This document shows positions 1 to 14,000 of a DNA stretch of 64,000 nucleotides, piece after piece. Source of the DNA: Zhengitettix transpicula (taxonomy: Eukaryota > Arthropoda > Insecta > Orthoptera > Tetrigidae); contig CM073592.1 in the NCBI GenBank assembly GCA_037074705.1, positions 27,066,629-27,130,628 of the forward strand. The letters run 5' to 3'. A program made the translations under genes and the position numbers. The notes beneath the pieces were generated by a model. That model ran no database searches. It was not told the origin of the DNA and saw only the letters and a program-made list of their open reading frames with translations. How positions within the stretch are numbered: position 1 is the stretch's first letter; the number at the start of each line of letters is the position of its first letter.

Positions 1-226
1 TTCTTTCTGTAGAAAGAATTAGATAAATCCTGACTACTAATCTTATATTATACTGTATTTTTTTTGTTCACGTCCTTAAAATATTTACATAGAAAATATC
101 TGAAGACAATATTTTCCGAAAATGGTTATTAATTTCTTAATCTGTAGATGCACAGCTTTCAGAAACATCTTAACCATAAATACATTTAGATTTCAGATGG
201 GTATAATTATATATTTCTACTTGCAG

Positions 227-3200
227 GTAGTCCGTGGCAAGTTGCCATTATGGCAGGCCCCAAAATGTCTGTTTTGGGGGAAGCTGTTCGCCTTGTAGCA
301 GCTGGAACAACTGCCACCTTTGAGCTGAGTGCACCAGGGTTCACCAGAGATAACATTGATGTGCAGATTATAAGTAAGTCACATGTGCCAGGTGGCATAC
401 AATCTGTCAGCATTTTGACTGCAGTTATTTACTCATCTTTAATTACATTCAGGTCCGTCAAAGAGGCCAGTGACTGCAAGGTTGGTTGAGGAGAAAGGTG
501 GTGACTTCAGAGTGGAGTTCACCCCAACAGAGGTGGGTAGCCACCTTGTAGAGGTAGCTATCGCCGGACAGAAATTGCCCGCAGGGCCTTTGGTGGCCAA
601 GGTGTACAACAGTGCCCTAATACGTGTCACAGATGTTGGCAGTGGTGTTGTAGGGCAACCCTGCCAGTTCAGGGTAGATGCCAGCCAGGCTGGTGAGGGC
701 CAACTGGAGATATCTATCAATGAAGGTGAGGTGCCCAATCATGTGCAAGTTGTTGGAGGTGGACGCTGCCTCGTCAGCTTCACCCCCGAGCAGACGAAGC
801 CCCACCTCATTGACATCAAGTTCAATGGTGAAACTGTCACAGGTGAGCTATTTTCCACCTCACCCAAAGGCACTATGGGGGAGTGTGCCTCTATTATGTT
901 TTTTTTTCTCTAGGTTGCCCATTTGTATGCTCTGTTTCGGACACCAGCAGAGTTTCTTTGACCCTGAGGAATTTGGAACTCATTCCAATTGATGAAGTTG
1001 CCAGGTTTCATATGGCAGTGGATGGTAGTGGCAGTGCAGAACTTGCTGTGTCTGTTAGGGGTAAGTGAAATAGTTGAAAACTGTTGGAATATTTAAGCAG
1101 TATATTATCCATAACAAAAGTATCTCACTTACAGGTCCCACCACTGAGCTTCCTGTGAAAGTGACAGGCAACATTCATAGTGGATTCACAGCAGAATTCA
1201 CTCCACGTGTGGTTGGGCCACACACCATCACTGTGGAATACAATGGACACCCTGTCAGTGGCACACCATTTGTGGCAAAGGCCTACAATGCCAATAGAGT
1301 TCTTGTTGGCCCTCTTCCCAAGGGTTTTGTAGGAAAAACTGTTCAATTTTGGGGTAAGTACTATTATTAACATAACAGAATTTTTGGTAGTAAAACCAGT
1401 TATTTTATACTTACATTTACTCCTCAGTTGATGCACACCTTGCTGGAGAAGGAAACCTTGAGATCACTATTAGTGCCAGGGGACACAACATACCAACACA
1501 GGTGCATCCCCAGGGAAATGCTCGGTTTGCTGTCAGCTTTGTGCCAATAGATCCCACTGATCATATCATCAGTATCAACTTCAACAAAGAGAGTGTTCCA
1601 GGTAACCAAGCAGAAAATTGAAATTATTATTGATTAAGGAAAAAAAACTTTAATTCACTAGTAAAATAATTTTTTTATCAAATATAACTGCATTACATGA
1701 AGAATAATTTTCTTAATGCATATTTTCATTAAAATTTGTGAAAGTAGTGAATATCAATTGGATTCCTCTACAGGCTCTCCATTTTTGGTGAGGGTTCAAG
1801 GAGATTCACCACACCAAATATTGGTGAGTGGTCCATCACTGTCTTCTGCCGCTGTGGGCAAGACTTCATTCTTCACCGTTAGCAATGTTGCTGGTAGTGT
1901 GGAGGACATAGAAGTCAACGTAGAGGGTGAGTGAAATTAATGTTTCTCATTGTGTTTATTTTATTAATGTAGTCTTCTCTCACTGTTTTGTTTTTTGCAA
2001 TCACAAATCCTGAATAGATCCCCACAACAGGAGGTATGCTTCCTGACACTTGCATTTGTTTGGTTCTTTCTGCAAATGTAATGGATTTGACTGCATGATA
2101 AAACACTATTCCAAAAATACCAAATTTTAAGATGCTCTTACGTAACAGCCTTACTTGTCCTCCGAAGTTCTTTGTCAGTTTCCATTTTACAGTGATCTTA
2201 ATTTTTATTCACTTTAATTTGTAATAGCTATGGTTCTTCAATATGCACAGCTGTCAAATTTAAACTCACTGACTATTTTGCATAGTATAAGTGTCAATAC
2301 AACTCTAGTTTCCCAGGGTGGCTTAAAGTGTATTTTCTTCTCATTCCAGGTTCAAGTCCCTCATACAGACTAAGACATTACTAGACTTAACTTGACTAAG
2401 TCCGTAAACTGATAAAAATGCCTTTAATTCCATGAACCAGAATAACAAAATCTTAGGTCCAGCCTTTTTAATATTTTTATTATTAATAGTTATAATCAAA
2501 TAAAGTTATGTACAGTTGCTTAGGTAATAATAGTGCCACTCAGCTATGAAAGCAGTAGTGGATGTAACAGTTAACCATCCTAACTGTCTGATAAATTCAT
2601 TTTTCCATTGTTGTCTTGTCTCAGGGTCTTGACTTACTTTATAGATTTCAAATAGATGCTGATTTTTTGTGATTAGACAGACATAGGACACAGCCCAACA
2701 CCCCATACTCCTTTTTTATATTTTGGTGAGGCTGTATTGGTGCATGAACCTTAATTATCTGCATGTCCTACCTTTATTCCATTCCTAAAATTAAACTATT
2801 TGTCTGTTTTACTCTTGTAAGAAATTAGTAAATATGTCCTTTAAATTAGGTGATAGTAGCATTCTTGGATAGATGTCCAATTTTAGTATTACAAAATATG
2901 CTATGTTACAATAAATATTTACACAATTTCTTACAACATACTTGGGAATCTTACATGGGTGTGAGTTTCTGGTAGAATAAAAATATATTTAATAGTCGCC
3001 ACCTGCTAATTTATTATATCTCTTTGCTTAATGTAATATGGTGACAGCTACATTCAATTAACCCCAAACATATATGTGATAACAGCTTTATCAAGTTAAA
3101 GTATATACTAGAATGTCCAATACTGTGTGTGTGTATGTGAGAGTGGAAGTGCAATAAAATGTTCATTTGCTAAATATTCACAAAAGAGATCCTAATTAAC

Positions 3201-4351
3201 AATTTTTAAAAAAACATTGCCATGTGCTCAAAAAAATAAATTAAATTAATGTCAGAATCCAACAGCAAAAATAACAATTTTAGTAAATTAGGCTATTATT
3301 GTAATAAGCTTTACTAACTTTACATTATTGTCTAGACCATATATTTATGAACTTAAACTCTCCATTATCAATGAGGTTCAATTCCTCTGTGTTTAAATAC
3401 AATATTTTCAAAGTCCAAAGATTTTAGAGTGGTTCATAAATGTGATGGTTATGTGGATGGGAGTGGAGCTTCATTGCATGTAGACACCTTCCATGTACCT
3501 ATTTTCCCACACGTTGATTATTCCCCTTCTCCCTGCCCACACTGGTGACTGATGTGAACGGTTGACATCACAGGCCCAAACGGACAGTCAGTGCCCGCGC
3601 AGGTCAAAGACACGGGCCAGCAGACTTTCCACGTAGAGTTCACACCCAGACTGGCGGGTGAACACCGTGTAGCTGTTGCGTACCGGAAGGTCGCTGTTGC
3701 TGGGTCACCATTCAGCTGCAAGGTGTATGACGTCAAAGCCATCAAGGTGAAGGCTGTCCCAAAGGGTGTTGTCGCAAAGCCTGTTACTTTTCTGGGTAAG
3801 TTTTTATATATCCTTAACAGTAAGTATTATATACCATTGTAAACAAATATATATTATTAAGCATATACACCAAATGTACAAAGTGATACACAAATAACCA
3901 AATTTCCTGAATATAGTATTGCATAATATTGAAGAACTTTCATTTTATATAATACTCTTCACTTAATATGAATAAAAATATAGAACACTTGAACAATGTT
4001 AAATGAATTGCCAAGCATTTAAGGTCTTACATATTATTACTAATATATTACATATGTATTATCATACATACACCATCCAGGTGCGGACTGTAACACTCCT
4101 TCTTGAGAGCATCCAAAAATTTGAAGAACTTTCTTCAGTTCCTTATGGCTACACTGTACTGTCAAAAATAATTACAATATTGGCATGGAAAGGAAAGAGA
4201 GATAGAATGTGGCTTACCTGAAAGTGAAGTGTGGTGACGCCATGAGAAACTGAAGGTTGTACTTCAAATTTTCGGAGGCTCTCGGTCTCCTTCTTCAGGA
4301 AGGAGTGTTACACCATTCCATGCACCGGCCAGCTATGATATATATATTTAC

Positions 4352-4409
<58 letters not shown>

Positions 4410-4742
4410 TATTCCAATATTGGTATGGAAAGGAAAGAGACATAGCTTGTGGCTTACCTGAAAGTGAAGTACGGATCCTTTCCTACGCCATGAGCTCCCC
4501 TTGAGAGAGAAAGTAGTGGCCTGGTGGGGTATTCATTGTTTATGAGCTACTAGCTGTGCGACAGTCAAAACTCCGCAGTCCACAACCATGCCCTGCAGAT
4601 AGTATTTTCTCAATGCTCGAGAAATAAATTAATTTGATCAAAGAATTGTTTTGGTAATTTCACTCAAAAAATTACCTTGCGCCCTTAAATATTAATGAGG
4701 TATAAAAATGAATAAAACGCAATGAGGTTAGCAACATTTGCC

Positions 4743-4824
<82 letters not shown>

Positions 4825-6341
4825 AATAAACAAAAAATATTTAAATTAAAAAATTAATATTTTCTGAATTGCCCCACGTTGTGCACCAAAATGTAATAAA
4901 CAAAAAAAATATTAATTATTATTGCCCCATGTTGTGGTTGTCAAAAATGTAATGAACAACAGAATATAATTTAATAAAAAATTAATAAACAACAAAATAG
5001 TTAATTTAAATGAAATTTGCCCACGTTATGGAACCAAGAACATAATAATCAACAAAGTGGGCTTTCAATATATTGTTCTCGGAGTTCAACCGGGTTTTGC
5101 ATAATTGTAGAACGCATTGTTTCGACGACTAAAAGCTCTGTCGTCATCTTAAAAAATTACAATTATGCAAAACCCGGTTGAACTCCGAGAACAATATATT
5201 GAACAACTGCACCGGGAAAGGCTTCAATCTTTGAAAGTGGGCTTTAATTAAAAAAATTATTAATTACTATAAGAAATTTATTCATTATAAATATAATTTA
5301 CTATCCCTACTTTGTTATGCCACATTCAATTAAAATTTACAAAACAATTAGTTTATTCTTTTCATAATTTGTGGCAATCAAGGAATATACAAACTTTTAT
5401 ATTTTACAAAACAAATCAAACTCTTCTTCTCAGGGTCTTTACTGGGTTTGATAAGTGAGAAACAATCAAGAATAAAATAGAAAATTAACAATTCAAACAA
5501 ATCGAAATGCACGAAATATGAAATGACAAGAAACTAAATCTGGCTATTACCTTTAATTTACCGTTTACAAACATATTATTTTGATTTGTACTTACAACTT
5601 TCTTTCTTGTACCAGGCTTAACGTTTTTCAGAGCTTGGGAACGCACTTCACTTTTTAAAAAAAGCCACTTTGAACAAAAAAACACAGTTGCACCTCGTGG
5701 ATTACTCCTCCAAGAACTCGATTATAAAATTAGCAGAAATCAAATTTATCAACTGCCGAATCATACAAACTTTGCCCAATATTGTTTCTTTCTAGGTTTA
5801 ACTATGCAGGTAGACTCTTTACAATGCTTTATAACTTTTCTCTTCCTATCGCCCCAAGGCTTCCTCTCTCTTTGATGATCGCCAACCAACTGGTTCCACA
5901 GACTAACAGATAATTAAACTTTAACATTGCTTGCCCAACTTAGGCCTATGTCACTTGGCCCACTAGGCACGATGACCAATCTCATAGCCGACGCCAGACC
6001 AACCAATGCGCGCAATTCTCACGACGCTTGCAGTTGAAGCGTGGGAACACATCAAAACATAGAAACCTGCTGTCACTCCATTCTTTGAGAACAGCGCCGC
6101 CATCAATCAAAATATTATAAACCAAACAATCCATAGTCTCTCTAACTTAATATCAGTAAGAGCCCGCCGTCACTCTGTCCTTTGAGATTAATGCTGCTAA
6201 ACAAAATATTGTAAACCAAACAATTCATGGTATCCCTAATTTAATATCAATAAAAGCCCGCAGTCACTGTCGTCCTTTGATATCGACGCCGCCAAACAAA
6301 ACATTGTAATTCAAACAATTAATGGCCTTCTTAATTAGTAT

Positions 6342-6397
<56 letters not shown>

Positions 6398-7679
6398 ATA
6401 CATAGATAAGCATACTCATGCATACTCACGTGCACTTGTGCAAGTAGGAAAGGCAGTATTCAAAATATATTGAGTCCAGGACTTTGCCTGGACTGTAAGA
6501 TATGTTGGAAAGACAGTTCCTACAGATGGAGTTCAGACTCTGATGAATAGAGGGTAGGGCTTTAAGGATGGTGAGTGTATAGCATTGCTTAAAATTGTTT
6601 GTGTTATGGCTTTGTGACTGAGCAGCTACTGTGAATTGCGTTTTTGAAAGTTTGGTGGTGTTATGGTGGTTGACTATTTGTTCGAGGAGAGGTCTTTTTG
6701 TTTGGTCTATATAATATTCAGGCTAAAGACTGCAGTTAATTTGGTAGATTAGGTGATAAGAGAGGCAGGTTATGTTTTCTTGGATTTGATATGTCTTAGT
6801 CTGATTCTGGGCTGTTGCATAGGGCACCAACTAATTCCTTTCCATTGGAACCTCTAGCCTGGTTCTGGTACATATATGGCATATTCATGTTATGAACCCA
6901 CAGACCAGATTCCCTATCTGAATTTCTTCACACATAAAATTCCAAACACCCCTTGAATTTCACATGGTACTACTCCCCAACCAAAATCACTTTCCTTGAC
7001 ATTGATGTAACCCTTAGTTCTGTCACAATAACCACATCTATTGACATATAACACATGAACACACTACAATACCTGCACTTCACAAGTTGCTACCTAAACC
7101 ACACATGAAATGCTTCCTCCCATTCAGTATATCCCTAAGTGGAGCACACTTTTGCTCAACCTGCCCTACTACACCAACCAAATCCTCAATGCCTTCAATA
7201 GAAACAACCCCAGAGACCTCCTCCAAAAGCAGATTACACGTGCCCAATCATATTTCCAAACAGCCACACTTATTCTGGACCAAAATAAGAAAAGTAGTGC
7301 ACCCTCACAGCAACCTACTTCACTGGACTACAAAAAAAAGTTCCATTCTCCACCTAGCCTACACTGGACTGCAATCCAACCCTGAAGTAAAACCCATTCT
7401 TCCCACCTGCCCAAAGGTTGCTTTCAGATACATACCCAACCTCCATAATTTACTCGTCCAGCCCTAAAACCCCACACAACTCCAATAAAGTTCTGAAATG
7501 CACTGGGCTCTTTTAGATTCTGCTCATCAAGAGGTTAATGTTATGCCAGATCAATAACATGTTGAACAAGAGATTCATTCCTTTTCTGGACAAATATAAA
7601 TAAATAAAGAGACTTGAATCTAATTTATATAATAGTAATTTGTTATTCCATGTTATTTTTATGGGATGTTTTCTTCATG

Positions 7680-7723
<44 letters not shown>

Positions 7724-8020
7724 GCAATATTGGTATGGAAAGAAAAGATAGATATGTTGTGGCTTACCTGAAAGTGAAGTGAAGTGTGGTGTCGCCATAA
7801 GGAACTGAAGGTTGTTCTTAAAAATTTTCTGAGGCTCTCAGCCTCCTTCTTTAGGAAGGAGTGTTACATCAGTCCATGCACCGGACAGCTGTATGGAGTG
7901 TTGTAACACTCCTTCCTGAAGAAGGAGGCTGAGAGCCTCCACAAATTTGAAGAACAACTTTCAGTTCCTCATGGCGTCACCGCACTTCACTTTCAGGTAA
8001 GCCACAATCTATCTCTCTTA

Positions 8021-8083
<63 letters not shown>

Positions 8084-11000
8084 CACAATATTAGGAGAAT
8101 CCATTTAAGGAATTGGAACTAATTTGGTGACAAAGACACATTTGCAGGTTCAAGTCCTGCCTGGGTCAAATATTTTCATTCTTCCCTTCTTCTTCCATCC
8201 TTCTCCCTGCTTTGAACATATGCTTTTCTATGTGCGAAATTCTACACCTGAGCATATGAATTCACATAAAGCGTAATCTTCCTATTTCTCCTATTTATTT
8301 CTATCCTTCCTCACTATACAAGTTCGAATGTGACTTTGTCACCAAATTAGTATATAATGTTAGAATCTTTTATTTGGTGATGAAGTCACATAGGATCTTG
8401 GATAGAGTAGTAATAGAAATAAATAGGAGAAAAGTAGGAAAATGCTTTATAAGAAAGAATCTTCTCGAGGTGTAGAATTATGCGCTCAGCATTTTCTTGC
8501 CATTATGAAAGCTGAGCATTCTCATTTCAATCTATGATTTCACTTAACAAAGTTTGCAGCTAGCTTCTATTATTGAAATTACCTAAGTCATCAATGATCT
8601 GTTCTGCCCAATGGCGATATTAACTTTAAAAATATTTATATCAGCAGTAATACAGTATTTGTAATAAAATGTTAAGGACCTAAAATTTGTAAAAATAATA
8701 AAATCGAAGAAAAGTGTCAACTAACATAACAATTTAAAATAATTGAAAACTTAATCATGTTGGAGAATCTTATTTATTTAGGACACTAGGCCAAATATTA
8801 CAGTTAAACTGCTGAATTATATTATTATTCTTTCTTTGAAATAGAAATAGCAATGAATTTATGCTATGATTGTAATAAATTCATAGTACATGAAAGTACT
8901 AAAATTTTCTTGAATGGAACAAAATTATGTTTTTAATAGTTCAATAGACACCTATCTGCAACAATCCAGCCTCAATACTATCTGACCTATATAATAAAAA
9001 ATATTCTTTGTATTATTTTGTAGTTACTTTTCCAAGGCTTTGCCTGATCTTCACTTTGACAGTTGTGTATTAGATGTCAAGTGTGGAATATATTTGTCAC
9101 TGTATAGCACAGTAAAATAAGAATGTTTATTTATGAAGTACTGGTTTATACTATGAATTCAGAAAATATTAATAATAAACAGTTATTGTTTTAAAAATGT
9201 GGGGCAGGAAATCAGTATCTATAGAACTCCAGTCTTCTGGCATTTTGCTTATCTGGCCTACCCTACCGAGACATTAGTACAAATAGTCAAGAATCTACTG
9301 TGTTGAGCCCTGATTCCATGAGCTTAGTGCTAAGCTTTAGTATTTCGAACTGCTCGTTTGAATATGTATTATTATTGCCCAAGATGTCATTTATCCATAA
9401 TCCCTGATTTTTTCATTATTTTTATGTAACGCAACTCGACCCCTATACCTAAATATGTTATTGGCCAGTTGAATTGTTGAAATTTTCTACCCCTGCCCAA
9501 CCCTGAGTTTAACCCAGTTTGCCACAATGAAACTGAGTGACATCCATAACCCCAGGATTGACTCGAACCTCGGTCTATTCACGTTATTTTCATGTAATGC
9601 TTCACCAAGTGTGCTCCCCTCCCATGCTCATAGGGGTTGAAATTATACACAGAATATATTTAGAAATATTAATTATGAGCCACATTGACTCTGCAAAATA
9701 TTTATTCAACGCAAATATTGACAGATTAACATTTTTTAACATTTCTACGCCCACGTCTGACTAAAAGCAAATATGTCCTCAATTACATGTTATTCCACCC
9801 CTGCCTGACTCATCCCTGGGGGTTAAATGGCCAGTTGAATGTCATAATTACACTCGGAGCTACCTATAACCCTGGATTTGACTCCAATCATAATTAATCT
9901 CGGTTGTATTCACATTATTTTCTTTTAACACCCGGTCACCCCCATTCCTAAGGTTTCTACTTTCCCATGCCACAAAGGGTTGATTTTTACACAGATAACA
10001 TCAGTACAAACACTATCAGTCTTTTGAGCCCTAATAATATTTATTTCTGACTCCAATATTGGTATTTTTGGTATGTTTGAATATTTCAACCCCCGTCCAC
10101 CATCCATCCTAAGCTTGCTCTCCTCTTATGCCGAAAAAGGTTGAAATTATTCACACACAACATCTGTAGAAATACTATCAATGACATTGACCCATACAAA
10201 TATATATTGCACACAAATATCGACCGTTTAAAATGTTTGAAAATTTACACCCCCGTCATCACCTCCTTGGAATAGTTAAACGGTTATTTGAATGTCATAA
10301 TTAAACTCATTAACATTGATAATTCCGGATACGACTCCAAACTCAATTGTTTTTGCGTTATTTTTATGTAATGCCACTCTTCTGCCACCCCTAAGATAAG
10401 CACCCTCCCAATACTGAAAGGAGATGAAACTATACATGGAGAAATGTAGAGAAATTTTATGATTCTCATTGATCTCAAAATATTTTTAATCGACACAAAA
10501 AAAGTCCTGTTAACCTGTTTTAAAATTTCATCGTCATACAACCCTTCCAACCCCAGCCCACCTCCTCCCACCTCTCCCACCCCAACCATCCCCGTGCATT
10601 GCCCAGATTGTCATAAATGAACTCGGTGAATTGCATTAACTCGATTTGACTTAAATCTCTGGTTTTAGCATTATTTCCTTGTAAGTACCTCAACCACCAC
10701 CCCTAAGCTTTCTCCCCTCTTATGCCAAAAATGTTAAAAATTTTATACACATAATATCAATATAAATACTATCCATCTAATTAACTCTGAAAAATATTTA
10801 TTCAATGATAATATTGTATATATGTATATACATGGTAATTAATACCGTTTTGTTATATTAATAATCGCACCATTTTAAATTTAACAAACTATGACAAAGT
10901 TAATTATTTAAAAATATGAATTGATTACTTATTTGTTACTGAACGTGTGAACCTAATGATGTCTGGGATTACAAAAATGTTTTGTATTAATAATTATTAT

Positions 11001-14000
11001 TAATTAATTGGATTAATAATAATTTGACCGAGATTGACTAACGCCAGGGCATCGATGTCAATAAATTTTTTAAATTTATGAGTATATTTCCTGGATTTGA
11101 CACCAGTCTCGGTTATATTCACATTATTTTCTTGTAATGCCCATCCACCCCCACCCCTAATCGTGCTCCTTTCCCATTCTGTAAGGGGTTGAAATTATAC
11201 TCATATCACATCAGTAGAAACACTATCAATCTCTTTGACCCCTAAAAATATTTATCAGACTCAAATATCATCTGTTTTAACATGTTTGGATATTACAACC
11301 CCTGCTCCTGGGGGTGGTAGGCGTGTCTCACCCCGACAGTCGCAAATAACAAATGTATGAAATTTGCTCCACCAGTGTAGATTTGTATAAGGAACATGCA
11401 CACAAACAAATATATATACATACAAACACTCTGTTTTATTTATTAGATTAAGAATAAAATTATTATTATTTTCAATTTTACTTTCATTATCACATTAGTT
11501 GAAACAAGTCAAGCTGGCCCAGGAAATCTTGAAGTTACTGTCAATGGAGGCAGAGTACCAACATCTGCTCAAGCTCAGGGCACTCACACTTATGCTATTT
11601 CATTCACTCCAAGAGAAGCAATTGTGCACACAGTAGATCTGCGCTTCAATGGAGAAGATGTACCAGGTAATATACAAACTCAAAGAATATTACAATTTAT
11701 TGAGAAATACTCATTTTAAGAACAAATGCAAAGTTTCAAACAGTTGCAATATCACTATGAAAAAGTTTTGTAGTAACTGGCAACAATTGTTAATAAAATA
11801 ATATATAAATAGCATATTGGCTACTTGATTAAAATGAAACCCATAAAAGAAATTGAGCTAACCTATACACAAACTTGGTTATTAAAACAATTACTTCTGT
11901 CTTGGAGCAGTAATAAATATATTTTTAATTCAATAATCAATTTGTGAAAGTTCACATATAGTTATCACTAAGCAATCTGCATGTATGTTAATATTTAATT
12001 TGGTTACAGGAAGTCCTTTCTCCTGCCATGTCTCTGAAGCTGCTCGTGTAGTGCTGTCAGGGGAAGGTCTGGAAAAAGTTGCAGTCAACCGGGCAGCCTC
12101 ATTTAGTGTAGAAGCAGAACCAACCTTAGGAGCTCCAGAAGTGCAGATCCTCAGCCCTTCCAGAAGGCCTCTGTCTGTTGATGTGGGTTCCCAGTCTGTT
12201 GGCAGGTTCTCTGTCCATTTCACTCCTACAGATGTTGGTAAGTAAAACTCTTCATAATTCCTTCACTATACAAATATAAATTCTCACTTAATGTACAAAG
12301 CACTCATTAGGAACTTTATATTTTAGTGATTTATTTTTTATTTCTGGAATTGTTTTTGGGTTTCCAAACAGGTGAAGTTGACTAAGCATGACGTTTCCTT
12401 ATGCTTAGTCAATGCAAACTTATTGGAAACCTGCAAACAATTCCAGCAGCATATTCACCAGAAAGACCTACATTATTATTATTATTTTTTATTATAACAA
12501 TAAAATTCCTAAATTCATCAAAGTGGTGTTTCAGCATTAAAAATATGCTATATAAACTAATTCAAGATGTTGCAACAAAGTGTGTCTATTTCTTTCTTCA
12601 GGAAATAGCTAGTCACTGCATGTCAGATGATGTTAAAATTTTGAGCAGTTTCCTCATTAATTGAAAAGACACTGATTCTCACTGTATAATATTTATTTAT
12701 TTGACTTGTTTGGTTTTTTTGTATTTGAAACTTCACTTTATTTTCTTATTAATACATGTTTCTGAGATATGACATAATAAAATAGTATACATAATACCTT
12801 TTTTAGGTGATCACAGTGTGGAAGTGAAAATGGGAGGAGTTCATGTAGAGGGTAGTCCTTTTTTGGTTAAAGCATATGATGCTGCTAAAGTGAAAGTCAC
12901 AGATATCAATTCTGGAGTGGTTGGAAAACCAGTCTTTTTCAGCAGTAAGTATCTAATTTACAGTATATTAAGCTTGTCACTTATATGCAATGTTTAAAGT
13001 TTTTTACCTTTACAGTTAATGCCAGTCAAGCAGGTGCTGGAAATTTAGAAATTATTGTCTCTGTGGGAGGTAGAAATGTTCCCAACTATGTACAATCTGA
13101 AGGGAATGCTAAATTCAGAGTAAATTTCAAGCCTCAGGAAGCTGCCCCTCACAGTCTCAGTGTGAGGTTCAATGGTGAACCTGTACCAGGTTAGTATTTT
13201 AATATTATATTTTCTTTGAAAATAATCTAGAATCAGAAAGTCAGTTTTAAAATCAAAATGTTCTGCAAATTTACAAGGAAAAAAAAAACAATCTCTACAG
13301 AGACTCAATATGCACATATTTCATCAATACAATAAGTGAAAATTAAAGTACCCTTAGACTTTTTAAAAATATCATTGTATTTTGGGCTTTTTTACAGAAG
13401 AAAAGCTTCATTTCCTTGAAATCGACATACACAGCTAAGCTTTATGTTCTTGAAGAAGTTATTCAATTTACTTTCTTTCAAGCCAGTAAAGTTACAAATT
13501 CAGAAATACATAATTATTTTAGTTTCATTTTGTGTTAGTTTATACTCCATTTGATTTCAAATTATTCATAAAAATATACATAGTATAGTGTAGAATACAG
13601 CTTTAATATACACTGCAATACTTTAGAAGATAGCAGTCACAATCATTCTTAAATTGCCTTTGAGAAAAGCATTAAACATGAGAATTTGAGAAAGCTAAAA
13701 ATGTTGAGTAACCCAATGAAATGTCTGCTCTTTTAATTGTTGGGTTTACTAATCTAATTTAAAATTTTGTCTTTCAGGGTCTCCATTCATGTGCAAGGTT
13801 CTGGATGCAAATCAAGTGTTGGTTTCTGGTTCTGCTCTCAAGATGTCACCAATGGGTCGATCTGCCATTGTAGTGGTGGATCCACAAATATCAAATGGCG
13901 ATTTGGGCACTTGTGAGGTTATGGTCACCTCTCCTTCTGGCCATGTGTCTGCTGCAAGGATCACCAAGACAGACAAGTTCACTGCTGAGTTCATGCCGTT

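Noticed and set aside
7087..7467. 126-codon + strand open frame
   Set aside because: Part of the decayed PLE reverse transcriptase read partly out of frame; not a gene.
8144..8160. Possible tRNA gene (perfect T-arm)
   Set aside because: No D-arm, anticodon arm or acceptor stem can be drawn around it.
9376..11445. CRISPR-like array
   Set aside because: Repeat units are ~280 bp, diverged and without short spacers, in a eukaryotic intron.
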